Shown one piece after another: positions 52,958-64,000 of a DNA stretch of 64,000 nt. The notes under the pieces were generated by a model. That model had not been told where the DNA came from, did not search any database, and saw nothing but the letters and a program-made list of their open reading frames with translations. Position numbers and translations under genes: made by a program. The number at the start of each line of letters is the position of its first letter. Position 1 is the stretch's first letter. Origin of the DNA: Mastigias papua (Eukaryota > Cnidaria > Scyphozoa > Rhizostomeae > Mastigiidae); NCBI GenBank assembly GCA_964019165.1, contig OZ025268.1, positions 11,986,359 to 12,050,358 on the forward strand. The letters run 5' to 3'.

Positions 52958-53876
52958 GGGACCGTTCACATATTATTTCATCACTTCATTGGCCATTTTA
53001 GATACTCCCCTCTCCCATGCAATCAACCGTAATCATTGTGCTGAGGCCGCCTTCTGAATTATGTTATTACTTGCTTTATCCCCCCCCCCCCCCCACCAAT
53101 CTTGAGCAAAAGTCGTAAAGGAGTATAGTGGTGATATTCAACGTACGCTAGAATGTCATGATTACACTATACTTAATTTTTTCAAAGTGTCTCGACCACT
53201 TGTGTAAATGATCTAGCAGCTGGTCCAACATTTCATTTGACGTTTAGTTTTAAAAATTTATTTGTCTGCCAAGTGTGGGGGCAAATCTGACTTTTCACCT
53301 AACCTTTCGCCTATCATTTGTGCTTTTGCAGAGAACGAATCAGTATTGATGTAAAGTCAAACAACATACATAAAGGACTTGGTGGGAACAAAGAATTCAG
53401 TGCGCATGCGTGCATCAAACAATGTTATGCAAGTGGTGCAAACGATCTAACATGTAAACTAGCAAATGAAGAATACTGAAATCTTGGATCAAATGTTTTG
53501 TCTTGATGAACCATCCAAACCTTGCAGAACAAAGTGATCGGATGCTTTCCATGACAAGATAATGGACCAAATGTTAGACCATATATAATTTGCATGTACC
53601 TTAACATACATACTGGCATTTTGGAACAAAAGCAGCGCATGTTATAGTCTAAAAAGCAACTAGGAGGGTCATATCACACATTGAATTAACAAAGATCATG
53701 TATGATGTATAGTACATACAACTGCACGCATAGCGAGAAGTGAATGAAGTCTACAAGTGTGAAGAGATGAATTAGAGAAGGCAATTTGCTTGTGTGCTCA
53801 TACCACCTCACCCCCTCTTACCCCATAATCAAACAACCCTCCCCCTTCTGTGATGATATAATATGTGAACGGTCCC
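52958..53876. mobile_element. 919-bp TIR element
   Basis: The ends GGGACCGTTCACATATTAT and ATAATATGTGAACGGTCCC are perfect inverted repeats of 19 bp, extending imperfectly with TTCATCAC and GTGATGAT. AAA flanks both ends and may be a 3-bp duplication. The interior has a C run (53082-53095) and no recognisable transposase. Family unknown. Confidence 0.8.
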
Positions 53877-55351
53877 AAATGCTTATACTCTAGCAACCTC
53901 TCCTTCGAGGCCTCTTTCTACGTAAAATCGTCGATGATAACTTTACAGTTAAGGGTCTCGTCCAACACGAGAACGGTAAGATATGGGAATAATTCATTAA
54001 CATTTAGAGGAAGTACGCTTTGAAACACACCCCCAATGCCCTGATGCGATAGATCTGCCAATGGTAACAGTCAATTCAAAAACCGTATAAAAGAATTGGA
54101 CGCGATCCGCAAGTTGCGCAAGTCGATGTTATATATACAGGTGAAAGAAATTGTAAGAAGACCAGATGGCTTGTACTAGCTATCAACTATTCTTTAGTCA
54201 ACATTTAATAAATGTATATTATTACATATTACAATTATTATGTACAGTTGTCTTTGGCAGCATTAATACAATGAAATACCGAGCTACAATAAATAACTTA
54301 GGTGACTGAAGGTTACATATTGTTGGCTAGGAATTCACTCTACAGGAACAAGGAAGGGAAAAAAGAAAAGAACAGAAGAGGAGAAAAAAGAGAAAAAGCT
54401 CTTCTCAACACATGTGCTTTGCAATTCAAGACTACTTTTTGTACTTCTGACAGCAAAGGTTATCCTGGAATTTCGAAATCCTCCTTTAGTCCATTTTCAT
54501 TTTGTATTTTGGGTATCATTCTGTGTAAAATCATTATATGCACATCAAAAGTAGGAAAGGTATTCATGATCAAATTGACTTTTCCTATCTCCTTAAACAA
54601 CGGACAAAAAACGATAATTGGCCAAAGCTTTTCTTTAATCATCATTCAGTCCTTTCTCTGTTCATCTGATGCAAATATAAAAATAAAAGTTTTTCACGGT
54701 ACTTGGATTTCGTGCTTTTCGAGTTGGAGCACGGAAAATTTTATGTAATAAAGTAATTAAAACAAATACCTAGATTTTCATAAAGAGATACTTGTATGCA
54801 AAATGTTCAGGGGCGGCGGGGTCACTCGTAAAAAAGCGTACGAGATGTATGGGATATTTGTGATTCTTTGTGATTCATTATCGGCACTTTAGTGATATTT
54901 TCAAAGTGTATCAGATATGTAACTACGAGTGATATGCCCCTCGAAATGTATTTGACTTTTTACCTAGTTGATCAAGCATGAATACTTGATAAGGAAAGAA
55001 AATGACGTCTAAAAGACAATTTTGAATTAATAGTCAAACTTCAATGTCATTTGCGTACGTACGCAAGGGAGAAGAAGACAGAGCAAAACCGTACAGGTGC
55101 GAAAACGGGGAGGGAGTTGAAAACTGGGTGATTTACTGAGTAAGTACTTTATGAATGACAGCCCAGTTAAATATGATACGAATTGACGTCCCATAACAAT
55201 CCAACCTCTATGAGAATAAAAAAAAATACGATAAAAGCCAAGCAATAAAGAAAGAACAAAGGTACTCTAAGAGGCGATATCCTAAGGAGCTTTGAGAAAA
55301 GAATATCTTGAGAAGGCCTTCATGAGAAAAGAAGCAAAAGAAGCCTGAGAA

Positions 55352-55353
<2 letters not shown>
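53877..55353. other. Stretch without recognisable gene
   Basis: Short random frames only. A basic-looking plus-strand frame at 54302-54748 has no recognisable motif. Confidence 0.5.
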
Positions 55354-55655
<302 letters not shown>

Positions 55656-56308
55656 TGTGCAATTTACAATATAGAGAAAATGAAATTATGTACTAAAGTA
55701 CATGAAAAGGAAGATAATGGTCTGATGAAAATGGCCAGAAAGTATTACCTGCTGGATTTTCAACTTTTTCACGATTTCCGAGTTACTTGGAACTGCATAG
55801 AAATGGAAAAATCATTCAAATGGTAGAAATACGATGCAAATAATGCCCGTGCAGTCATAATATCGTACTGGCAGGACATTTTATGAATGGAATTTTACTG
55901 AATTTATGACTTTCACGAATGAGGAATACGTTTATTCATATTTGTGGACGGTGCAAATGACTTTTTTTGCTAGATCAAACTTATTATTAAAGGAGAATGG
56001 CGGAGTTTTGACAATAGCACCTATTTCATGAAATTCTATATGTAGATTAAGGATCTGGAATAATTCTTCCAATATCTCCTTTGTTTTAGACGTTTGGGGC
56101 TGACAAAGTTAGCGGTTTTAGACGTTTAAGACAACGCCCCTTTCCGAAAAGGGATGGTTTCAACTGTATTTTCTCGCGCGGTAGTTCAAGCAGTCGTTAT
56201 GATGTCAAACGTGATAAGTGGTTTTGCAAATCTCTAGTTACAATATAGGCCTTAAGTGCGCGATCATGTAAACGGTACGTACATCTAATTGCAAATCGTT
56301 ACGTAAAC

Positions 56309-56617
56309 ATGGAATTTTATTTACGTCCTCAGGTGCCAATGCAACCATTGCTCCTCAATATCAACAGGCCGAGAAAGCCTGTGAGAGGTTTAAAAATGAG
56401 GACCAAAGCTGATGATCAGGGTGTAATTTGTAGTACGTATGACGACAACGTTAAAACAGTCTGTCTCAATACAGTTGTGGTGGACAACGTTATTTATCGA
56501 GTTATTGAGAAAGAAGAATTCCTCGCTTACAAATCTGGAGCGTTACAAAGGAAGTTTGATCATGCAAGCGGAAGTGAAGATGATTCCTCGTTGTTTTATT
56601 TCGGTGGACAACCCTAG
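56309..56617 (+). CDS. Unrecognised ORF, 102 aa
   Basis: Frame of 102 codons starting after a GTAAACATGG context. It opens MEFYLRPQVPMQPLLLNINR and continues with basic PRKPVRGLKMRTKADD. Next is a hydrophobic-polar alternating stretch (VCLNTVVVDNVIYRVIEKEE), ending in an acidic GSEDDSSLF. Composition and codon use look protein-like, but I do not recognise the family. It could be a first exon or a fragment of a transposon gene within the inverted-repeat-bounded region 55990-63273. Confidence 0.4.
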   Translation: MEFYLRPQVPMQPLLLNINRPRKPVRGLKMRTKADDQGVICSTYDDNVKTVCLNTVVVDNVIYRVIEKEEFLAYKSGALQRKFDHASGSEDDSSLFYFGGQP

Positions 56618-57199
56618 TGTTTCTATGATAGTATCTTGGATTAACCCTAGCCCATCCGCTCCACGACCGTTTGTCCCACTTGAAAATAATCCGTGCAGAC
56701 ACAGGTATGCATACCCTTCATTCGATGGCGTGTGTGCCAACCTGACTGAACGGTCGGGAGCTTTGTCGTTGCAACTCCCTCATGTGTGCAATGCCAAGAA
56801 TATCATTGCATATTTGAGACTTACATGAGATGTACTTTTAAATGTTATACGGTTTATATGGAATTACAACTGCTCGGATTCTTAATATTCGCACAATTGA
56901 CGGTACAAAGGGTCTTTGGGAAAACTGAAAAAAGTCCTTCTCTTTCCGGTCTGGTGGTAAGAGTCTTGTACCATACCAGTCCGCTTTCTCCTGTCCTGCA
57001 AATATTTGTAAGCGCTGCATTGGACCATTCTGCTAAGGATCTACTATTATTATTATGTCATAGGTTAAAGCTAAATACACGTACCTAGCCAAAACAATAA
57101 CTAATTACCAACATATTTGCTAGATAACAATACCAAACAGAGACATATAGTTCAAACAACCGCAGACTGATAAAAAAATTAAAAAAATAATAACAACAT

Positions 57200-57560
57200 C
57201 CTAATCAATATCGTCTCCTTGAATAAGTCCAGATATAACTCTTCGAATGATACTTTCACTATCCATCAATACTGTCTTCTGCATCATTGCAACGACTTTG
57301 TCTACCAGTTCATTATTTGCGAAAATCTTTCTTAAATCAACCTTCAACTCTTTAATACCACCACCCAATGCTCCGACTACGACGGGGACCAAGTAGATCT
57401 CATAGCCTGGGCGTCTTTCTCTTGTTTCGAAAGCGAGTTGTCTGTACTTTGTCATCTTCTCTCTTCTCTTTGCTCAAATGTTGTGCTCTTGGGGGCACGC
57501 CATATCACATATCAAAATTTTCTTATCTCCCTTCAACTCTAAAGTTAGGTCTGGTTTTCT
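57200..57560 (-). mobile_element. R2-like LINE C-terminal fragment
   Basis: Minus-strand reading gives RKPDLTLELKGDKKILICDM, ACPQEHNI, a stop, then MTKYRQLAFETRERRPGYEI and VPVVVGALGGGIKELKVDL, ending MQKTVLMDSESIIRRVISGL. This D...PVVVGALG arrangement is the C-terminal domain of LINEs of the same type as 12758-18918. It ends before the (TAA)-rich flank near 57190. Confidence 0.72.
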
Positions 57561-57639
57561 CGGCGTTGTTTTATTACTATTAGCAACATTCTTAACAATT
57601 CTTTAGGCACGAAAACCCTTCAGCTAAATTACAATACAA

Positions 57640-59960
57640 AAATTGATATAACCATTTATACATAATGGTAGAAAAATTAAGAATATATACTTATTGATAA
57701 TGGATGCTGCTCTTCTAGGGAGTCGTGTGTAAAAAAATAAAGAAAGGAGTTTTCAAGCTCTATAGAAATTTTTTTGTAGACTTTTTTAATTTGATAGAGC
57801 GAGGGGAGCTCTCCAACTTCATTTGGAATGCTATTCCAAACTCTAAGACCGGTGTGGTGAAAGTCTTTTTTTGTCTTTTCTAAGTTGGCCTTTGGGATTT
57901 CTAAATTCCTACAGTTCCTGGTATTATAATTAGAGATTTCGTATCTTTGCCTGAAAACTGCTCCATAAACGTTCCGGGAAAAGTACATTGTTGATTTTGA
58001 ACATCATTACCGCCTGATCAAGCTTGATGAGATTTTCAACAGTGTCCTTGCCATTTGTCTTTAATTCTTGCATATTTTATTATAGACAAGGCTCGGTCCT
58101 GGAAACGCTGCAGTATGCGGAGTTTGGTCTTAGGTAGATTGCCCAAAAACGACATCAGCATGCCGAGTATGACTTTCAACCAAGGCTTGATAAACAGAAC
58201 ATAATTTAGATTGGGGAAGGATATTTCTAAGCCTTTTCAAGGATGACAAACCAGCAGCAGCCTTGCTTTTAAGATTTTAAAGTGGTCGTTCCAGTTTAGT
58301 TTTTCATCAATGATTATCCAAAGAGACTTTACATTGTGTACTCTCTTGATTTCCGTCCCATTCATTTTAAACTTAGCGATTTCAGTGACTTTATTGATTC
58401 TACTAGGGTGTCCAATAATCATATACTCCACCTTCTTAGGGTTTGCGCTCATCTTATTTATCCTCATCCATTCTGAAGCATTTCCAAGCTCTCTTTGAGT
58501 TTTTCGAACGAGCTCTTCAATATCTATAGCAGACATTGTTGTATGCGTATCATCTGCATACATACTTGCAGATGAATATTGCAGACAGTTTTCAAATCGT
58601 TGAGATAAAGAATGAATAAGAGAGGACCTAGGCAGGATCCTTGAGGAATTCCGCATGTCACTCTCATAGGTTTAAAATTTTAACCACTAACCCTACAGAA
58701 TTGCCTTCTTTCTCTAAGGTATGATTTAAACCACTTGTTTCAGTGCCCTCAACCCCGTAGGCTCCTAGCTTGTCAAGGAGAATCCTTTGGTGAACAGTAT
58801 CAAAGGCTTTCTTAAGGTCCAAAAATAACGTTAAGTTCACCTTTTTGGAATCAATAGTAGAAAGTCAGTCATAAGTACTTTTCATTAATGATGTTATTGC
58901 TCAGTGTAGCTTACGATAAGCATATTGATTTTATACCAAAATTCTCTGTTCCACTAAGCAATTCACAACCTGGTCATGGACAACTTTCTCAAATACTTTA
59001 GAGATGGTACAAAGGACAGAAACTGGCCTGTAGTTGTTAATATCGTCCATGGTTCCAGCTTTGAAAATTGGAGCCAACCTTGCGACTTTCCATATATCTG
59101 GAAAGACTCCACTTGTTAGTGAAGAATTTAATATTTGACATAGGGGCAGGGAAATATATTCTGCTGCATCTTTAACCAGTTTGGTAGGAAGATTGCATGG
59201 GCCACTACTCTTGCCAGGTTTTAAATTTCTCAGGTATTGCAATACCTGCGAATTACTAACTGGCTGGAATTTAATTCTTGTTGATGGATCATTGCAAATT
59301 TTTTTCAGGGGGCCATCAGAAGCTCAAGTCTTAAGCTGAGCTGCAAGTTTAGCCCAACTGTTGTGAAATGATGGTTTGCGACTTCAGCCATACGGCCGTC
59401 CCCAGTTAGTTTTTTTCCGCATAAATTTAGATTGGAGATAGTCGTGTTGCTGTGACTCTACACAAAACTTTGTCCACAGTTTTCCACATTTCTTATCTTT
59501 GTGCTGCTCAATCAGATTGGAATAGTGCTCTTCAATGGAATGGCGAATTTTAGATGCTACTTACTACGGAGTTGTTGCTGTTTGTAGTTCGATCATAGCC
59601 TGGGTATTTTGGCCGCTTTCTTCATTCTATCTCTTTTTCTCATAAGCTGTCTAATGGATGAAGATAACCAGGGAGCAATCTCGCGACGTATTTTCCGCTT
59701 TCTAAGGGAAGCATGGGTATTTACGATGACCTCGAAAATTTCTTGAAAAGTCGCTGCTTTTGCATTGACCCCAGAAGCCGAGGAGAACATCGCATCCCAG
59801 TCAATGTCACTTAAATTTCGTTGAAAGGAATCTTTATTGTAACATTTCATATTGCGTGTTTCAATAAAATTCGGCTTACGTCTATTCAATCTCCATGCAT
59901 TCACTTTTCTTATACCATTAACTAAGTAATGATTGACCAGTGGGATTTCCAAAACACTTA
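57640..59960 (-). mobile_element. CR1/Jockey-like LINE, degenerate
   Basis: Minus-strand RT element lacking its endonuclease. In order: a pre-RT block RREIAPWLSSSIRQLMRKRD (about 59690-59630); KPGKSSGPCNLPTKLVKDAA (about 59220-59160); FKAGTMDDINNYRPVSVLCT; a spliced-out-of-frame AFDTV-like segment near 58800; MYADDTHTTMS (about 58565-58530, catalytic YADD); and KRVHNVKSLWIIIDEKLNWN. Then the C-terminal QRYEISNYNTRN and DFHHTGLRVWNSIPNEV (57930-57820). Multiple stops and shifts. Confidence 0.82.
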
Positions 59961-60235
59961 AAATAAGTATGTACTTAGATTTATCTTAGAGGAAACTTAA
60001 CAATCCTTGCACTGCTTCATATAGGCCGATGTTGGCGAGCGAGAAACCATTGATGTCATAAGGCGAGAATAATTCTCGACAACGACAAGAAACGAGAATC
60101 ATCGTGTAGAAGAAATCTGTTACATACTGTAATGGTTCAATTGAACGCCCGGGGCGTTTATTAATTTGTGTGATATTTTAGGGGTGTCTACTCGAAGGGG
60201 GCGTTTAAAACAGGGAGGATTTTATTGAATTTTTG

Positions 60236-60394
<159 letters not shown>

Positions 60395-60443
60395 TATATA
60401 TGGAAATGTATATATAGAGTTTACTAACAACATCTAAATCTAA

Positions 60444-61800
60444 GTTCAAAAAACACCTAAATCTAGTTCAAAGTCATTATCAACGTCGTCTTCCTCGATG
60501 ATGATAAAAGAAGGAGCAGCTTCTGTTACGTCCTCTTCCACTACTTCAAATGGGTTTTCGTGTAAGCTTCCCTCTTTCAGATATCGCATTTGTGCTTGCA
60601 GCAAAGCTCTTCCATCAGCACACTTCTTGCCTTCTTTAAAGCAGGAAATCATCCCATCTTTAATACCATCAACTGGCAACGGCAAACCGTAAGGTTTCAT
60701 TGAACGGGCCACCCTTTCTGCACGTATAGCTCGCCAAGATTTGATAACCCAACCAACAATGAGCCTTCTTGGAACTGGCTTCATGTTACCAGTATTTGGG
60801 TACTAGTGTTTCCCATTCGCGAGCCAATCATCATAGAACTCCCGGATTTCCACTCTGAAAGGCTTATTTCACACAATATCTGGCGCTTGAATATATTTGG
60901 TGCAACTACCAGGGACGACAACGCTTTCGATCTTGCATTTTGTCAACGATTTCTTGACTTCATCTGTCAGATGGGCTTCATAGGAGTCCCAAGCTAACAA
61001 GCGTTTCCTAAGAGAAAACAGACTTAGAATTTCATTACACCAACGCAATGTCAATTCTTCATTCATCCATCCGTTGGCAGAGCTAGTGACTGAGCATTTT
61101 CCATGAACTCTTCGTGAAAAGATTCGCTTTCTCTCTTAGCCTCTCTGAATGCAATGAGTGGTTTCAATCTGGTTCCGTCTGCTTTCCCAGCAAGGCAAAT
61201 GGAAACATGGAGTTAGTCACAGCCAGTCGATTTCATATTTCCTTCACTGGGTCCAGTTTTCTCCCGGTAGTTATGGAAACCATGTCATTCCAAACAGGTC
61301 CTTCGTCCATAGCAACAATATCAGTTTCAAGAAAGCTGAATTGCTTTTCGAGACGACGGACATGTATCACGTATACTACAATTCGATAAATCATATACGC
61401 TGGGTATTTCTGAGCGGTTGTAGTTTTTCTTCTAAGAGAAAAACCATGCCTTCGCAGAAACTTCTCACACCATCCATGACTTGAACGAACGAATATTTGA
61501 TAGCGGGGTCTTCATTTTTCTCATCAAAAATCCTTTACGCCTTCCACATAATCATTTTTCTGCTGACATGAAACATTTTGCTTCGTTTCTCATAGGTCCA
61601 TGATACTAAATCTTCATCGATGCATTTGTCTCTTAGATTTCGTAGCTATGATTTTTTTCAATGTCTTTCCTCTACTCTCTTACATGTTTTGGATCTAAAC
61701 CATAGCTCGAGGCAGCAGATCTATTACTATTAGCCTCAGCATAAATAACAACTTGCTATTTAAATTCCATCCTGTATGAGCATCTCTTATTTCCTTTGGA
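60444..61800 (-). pseudogene. Pogo/Tigger-type transposase, decayed
   Basis: Minus strand. The N-terminal homeodomain-like DNA-binding block reads SYRMEFK, a stop, QVVIYAEANSNRSAASSYGL then VREWRKDIEK (about 61790-61650). DDE core pieces follow: DIVAMDEGPVWNDMVS (about 61320-61275, first catalytic Asp), WMNEELTLRWCNEILSLFS (61070-61015), LLAWDSYEAHLTDEVKKSL (second Asp, about 60997-60940), VVPGSCTKYIQAPDIV, and the C-terminal MKPVPRRLIVGWVIKSW (from 60784) with an acidic tail. At least six stops or shifts. It resembles CENPB/jerky-related pogo transposases. Confidence 0.8.
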
Positions 61801-62022
61801 AGAGGCTAAGCCATTTGCTTGGCTTGCTTCTTTGTCAACCATCTTGTCACTTAGTCTTTTATTTCTACACTATGAGTTGTTTTTTTTATTTCCAATTCAA
61901 TTTCGAACGTGAGCAAATTCGATTGCTAATCAAAGAAGATATTCTATTGCTTTTACTTGTTTGTGTTTTGATGGTTTTTTTGTCTTCCTACATCATACGC
62001 ACATATCTGGTAAAGAAGGAAA

Positions 62023-62472
62023 ATGGCTAGAAGTATTCAGACAGACGAAACCAGCATAATTCATGGTCATCACATCTATAAAGAAGTTTGGGAAGCTACA
62101 CTCGGAGAAATGCTTGAGGCTGCTTCGGATGATCGAGAAGAAGCGAAAGAACACGACAAATATTTCGTTGGATTTTACAAAAAAGACCTCCTTGTTGGAC
62201 AGATCTCCATAGAAATTTCAAGTCTTTGCTTCTATTTCATCAACCAAGACCCAGACAACAAGACAAGAGCAATGATAACTGGAAAACGTCAACGAGAAAT
62301 CGGACTTGTCATTCCCGCGAAAATAATTTTTACTGCGAACAATAAACGCTACTCGGGAGTTTTAGAGAAGGAACTCTGGAAGAGAGAGGCGAAATTTACC
62401 ACTGTAACGTTGAAATTTAGAAAGAAGGGCGTATATCGTAAATTTCCTTATTATTTCACGAAACAAAGCTAA
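62023..62472 (+). CDS. HIRAN-like domain protein, transposon-borne
   Basis: Intact 149-codon frame with ATG in an AAAATGG context. Motifs are IIHGHHIYKEVWEATLGEML (residues about 12-31), EHDKYFVGFYKKDLLVGQIS (about 43-62), a core IEISSLCFYFI, and a final basic strand GLVIPAKIIFTANN. The GxHxY ... GE ... HDxxxVxV ... VGxxP/IxxEIS pattern fits the HIRAN fold, a DNA-end-binding module, with a degenerate C-terminal part. Similar small ORFs accompany transposases in aquatic invertebrates as I recall. Here it sits divergently beside a pogo-like transposase between shared TIRs, suggesting an accessory role. Function not shown. Confidence 0.65.
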   Translation: MARSIQTDETSIIHGHHIYKEVWEATLGEMLEAASDDREEAKEHDKYFVGFYKKDLLVGQISIEISSLCFYFINQDPDNKTRAMITGKRQREIGLVIPAKIIFTANNKRYSGVLEKELWKREAKFTTVTLKFRKKGVYRKFPYYFTKQS

Positions 62473-63163
62473 AGAAGCACTGTACTACACCCCTCTCACG
62501 ACATTATCGTACACTTCGAAGATTGAAACTTCTGGCAAATGAAAACAAATTTAGGCCATCAAAAATCTATCTTTGAAACACTCCTGTTACCATCGCTCTA
62601 AATAAATGATACAACTAAAGCATCAAAAATTTGCAAAATTTCAGCACTTTCATATTTTTATAAGTACTTATCAGAATAAGAAACCTCTGCGCTGCGACCT
62701 TCTCGCAAATTGAGCGAGGTAGAACCAACGAAGAATGGCAAAGTCAGGTGACTCAGAAAATAATCTAACTGAGCCAAAAAACTTGATAGTTTTTCCAGAA
62801 CTCCTGCCGGTGACACAGATATTTAAAAAAAAAAGATAAAACAGCATTTTAAGTATTATTTGCGACAAAAATATCTTCTTTGAGAAATTTTCAAGAAAAC
62901 TTACATTAAAGAGTTTTCATGCAAATTACGTTTCAAGTTTATAAACATTACTTTCTTGCAACAGCGGTGCAAAAAAATTCGAAAGTGTCCGGATACTTTC
63001 CAGAGGGGAGTGTAGTATATTGTTATAGTATAACTGTTCTGTGTGTTTCGACTAAACACCCATCTACAAGGCGTTAAATAGAAAGGGGCATTTATTGGAA
63101 CTGAAAATTGGGGGCGTTTATTCGAGAGGGCGTTAAAAAGAAGGGGGCGCTAAATTGAAGCAT
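62473..63163. other. 3' flank of the HIRAN-like gene and right transposon end
   Basis: No gene. Contains the right TIR and its subterminal GGGGCGTTTA repeats (63084-63163). Confidence 0.6.
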
Positions 63164-63454
63164 TATGATACTCCAAAAACAGCTTTGAAATGCCAAAAAT
63201 GAACAATGCGATCGTGTTCAGCATGAAATGCACGATCAAATATAAATATTACAAAAACTCTGCCATTCTCCTCAGGAAGTGGACAAAGCCATCAGAAAAA
63301 TAAAGACAATGTAAGCGTATTTGCTATAGAAAGTGTGTACCTTCTGGATACGATGCAAGTAAAGACAGATTCTTCAAATATCCAGTTTCCTGAAATTATC
63401 ATACTTGAACAATACACATACATGCATACTTATATGTGTGTGTATATGTATATG

Positions 63455-64000
<546 letters not shown>

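Noticed and set aside
53425..53640. 71-aa minus-strand ORF inside the 919-bp TIR element
   Set aside because: No transposase motif and too short to support.
54302..54748. 148-aa plus-strand ORF
   Set aside because: Low-complexity basic start and no family motif; composition fits chance in AT-rich DNA.
55749..55796. Possible minus-strand exon reading PSNSEIVKKLKIQQ with a CAG acceptor and GTAATA donor
   Set aside because: Splice sites are plausible, but the 14 residues do not match any CFAP69 region I can place and the phase cannot be tied to a neighbour.
56840..57060. Minus-strand frame resembling the pre-C-terminal part of an R2-like LINE
   Set aside because: It would be downstream of the C-terminal domain at 57200-57560, so the order is wrong, and the similarity is weak.

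Overview
This is animal nuclear DNA, most likely from a marine invertebrate and plausibly a cnidarian. The grounds are GT-AG spliced exons of a ciliary gene (CFAP69), an AT-rich composition, and a dense mix of retroelements and DNA transposons. The host assignment is inference: the LINE carrying a C-terminal PD-(D/E)xK-like domain and the Penelope elements with hammerhead motifs are families I associate with cnidarians and other aquatic invertebrates. No prokaryotic operon, rRNA or CRISPR array is visible.

Layout. 0-4.2 kb is a decayed RTE/Jockey-like LINE (plus strand), split by a 905-bp TTAA-flanked MITE, a (GAT)n tract and a 270-bp tandem duplication. 4.6-7.6 kb holds hammerhead-ribozyme motifs, long (TA)n tracts, a broken Penelope-like element with a GIY-YIG remnant, and a large SINE-like palindrome. 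7.6-10.5 kb has no recognisable gene. 10.5-11.25 kb is (TA)n carrying a tRNA-like SINE. 11.5-12.76 kb is a minus-strand Ty3/Gypsy integrase fragment. 12.76-18.92 kb is a minus-strand R2-like LINE, split by a 3.47-kb insertion in which two near-identical 280-bp elements bracket a Tc1-like transposase gene. 18.97-29.65 kb is a plus-strand LINE holding a stack of nested insertions: a CR1-like LINE fused in frame, a (TA)n tract, and a hAT deletion derivative which itself contains a minus-strand LINE fragment containing a very young Gypsy element with identical LTRs. 30-31.9 kb holds two GTTTACA-ended repeats and a hammerhead motif. 31.9-34.8 kb is a degenerate Gypsy abutting a truncated Tc1 element. 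35.7-36.1 kb is a (TA)n-(CA)n tract.

37.2-51.7 kb is the only clear host gene: 17 consecutive minus-strand exons of a CFAP69 orthologue. All splice phases agree and the 1701 coding bases have no stop; the first and last exons were not found. Its introns and upstream flank carry a second TTAA MITE, a 919-bp TIR element and a tandem duplication that copies one splice acceptor.

55.3-64 kb is again transposon-rich: a (TA)n/(TATATG)n tract, an unrecognised ORF, two minus-strand LINE remnants, and a 3.0-kb TA-flanked pogo-like transposon with a decayed transposase on one strand and an intact HIRAN-like ORF on the other.

Nearly all coding sequence outside CFAP69 is mobile-element derived and mostly broken. 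The HIRAN-like ORF, the Gypsy gag-pol (one frameshift), the Tc1 transposase (one frameshift) and the chimeric LINE ORF are the best preserved. All family assignments rest on reading motifs by eye; no database search was run.
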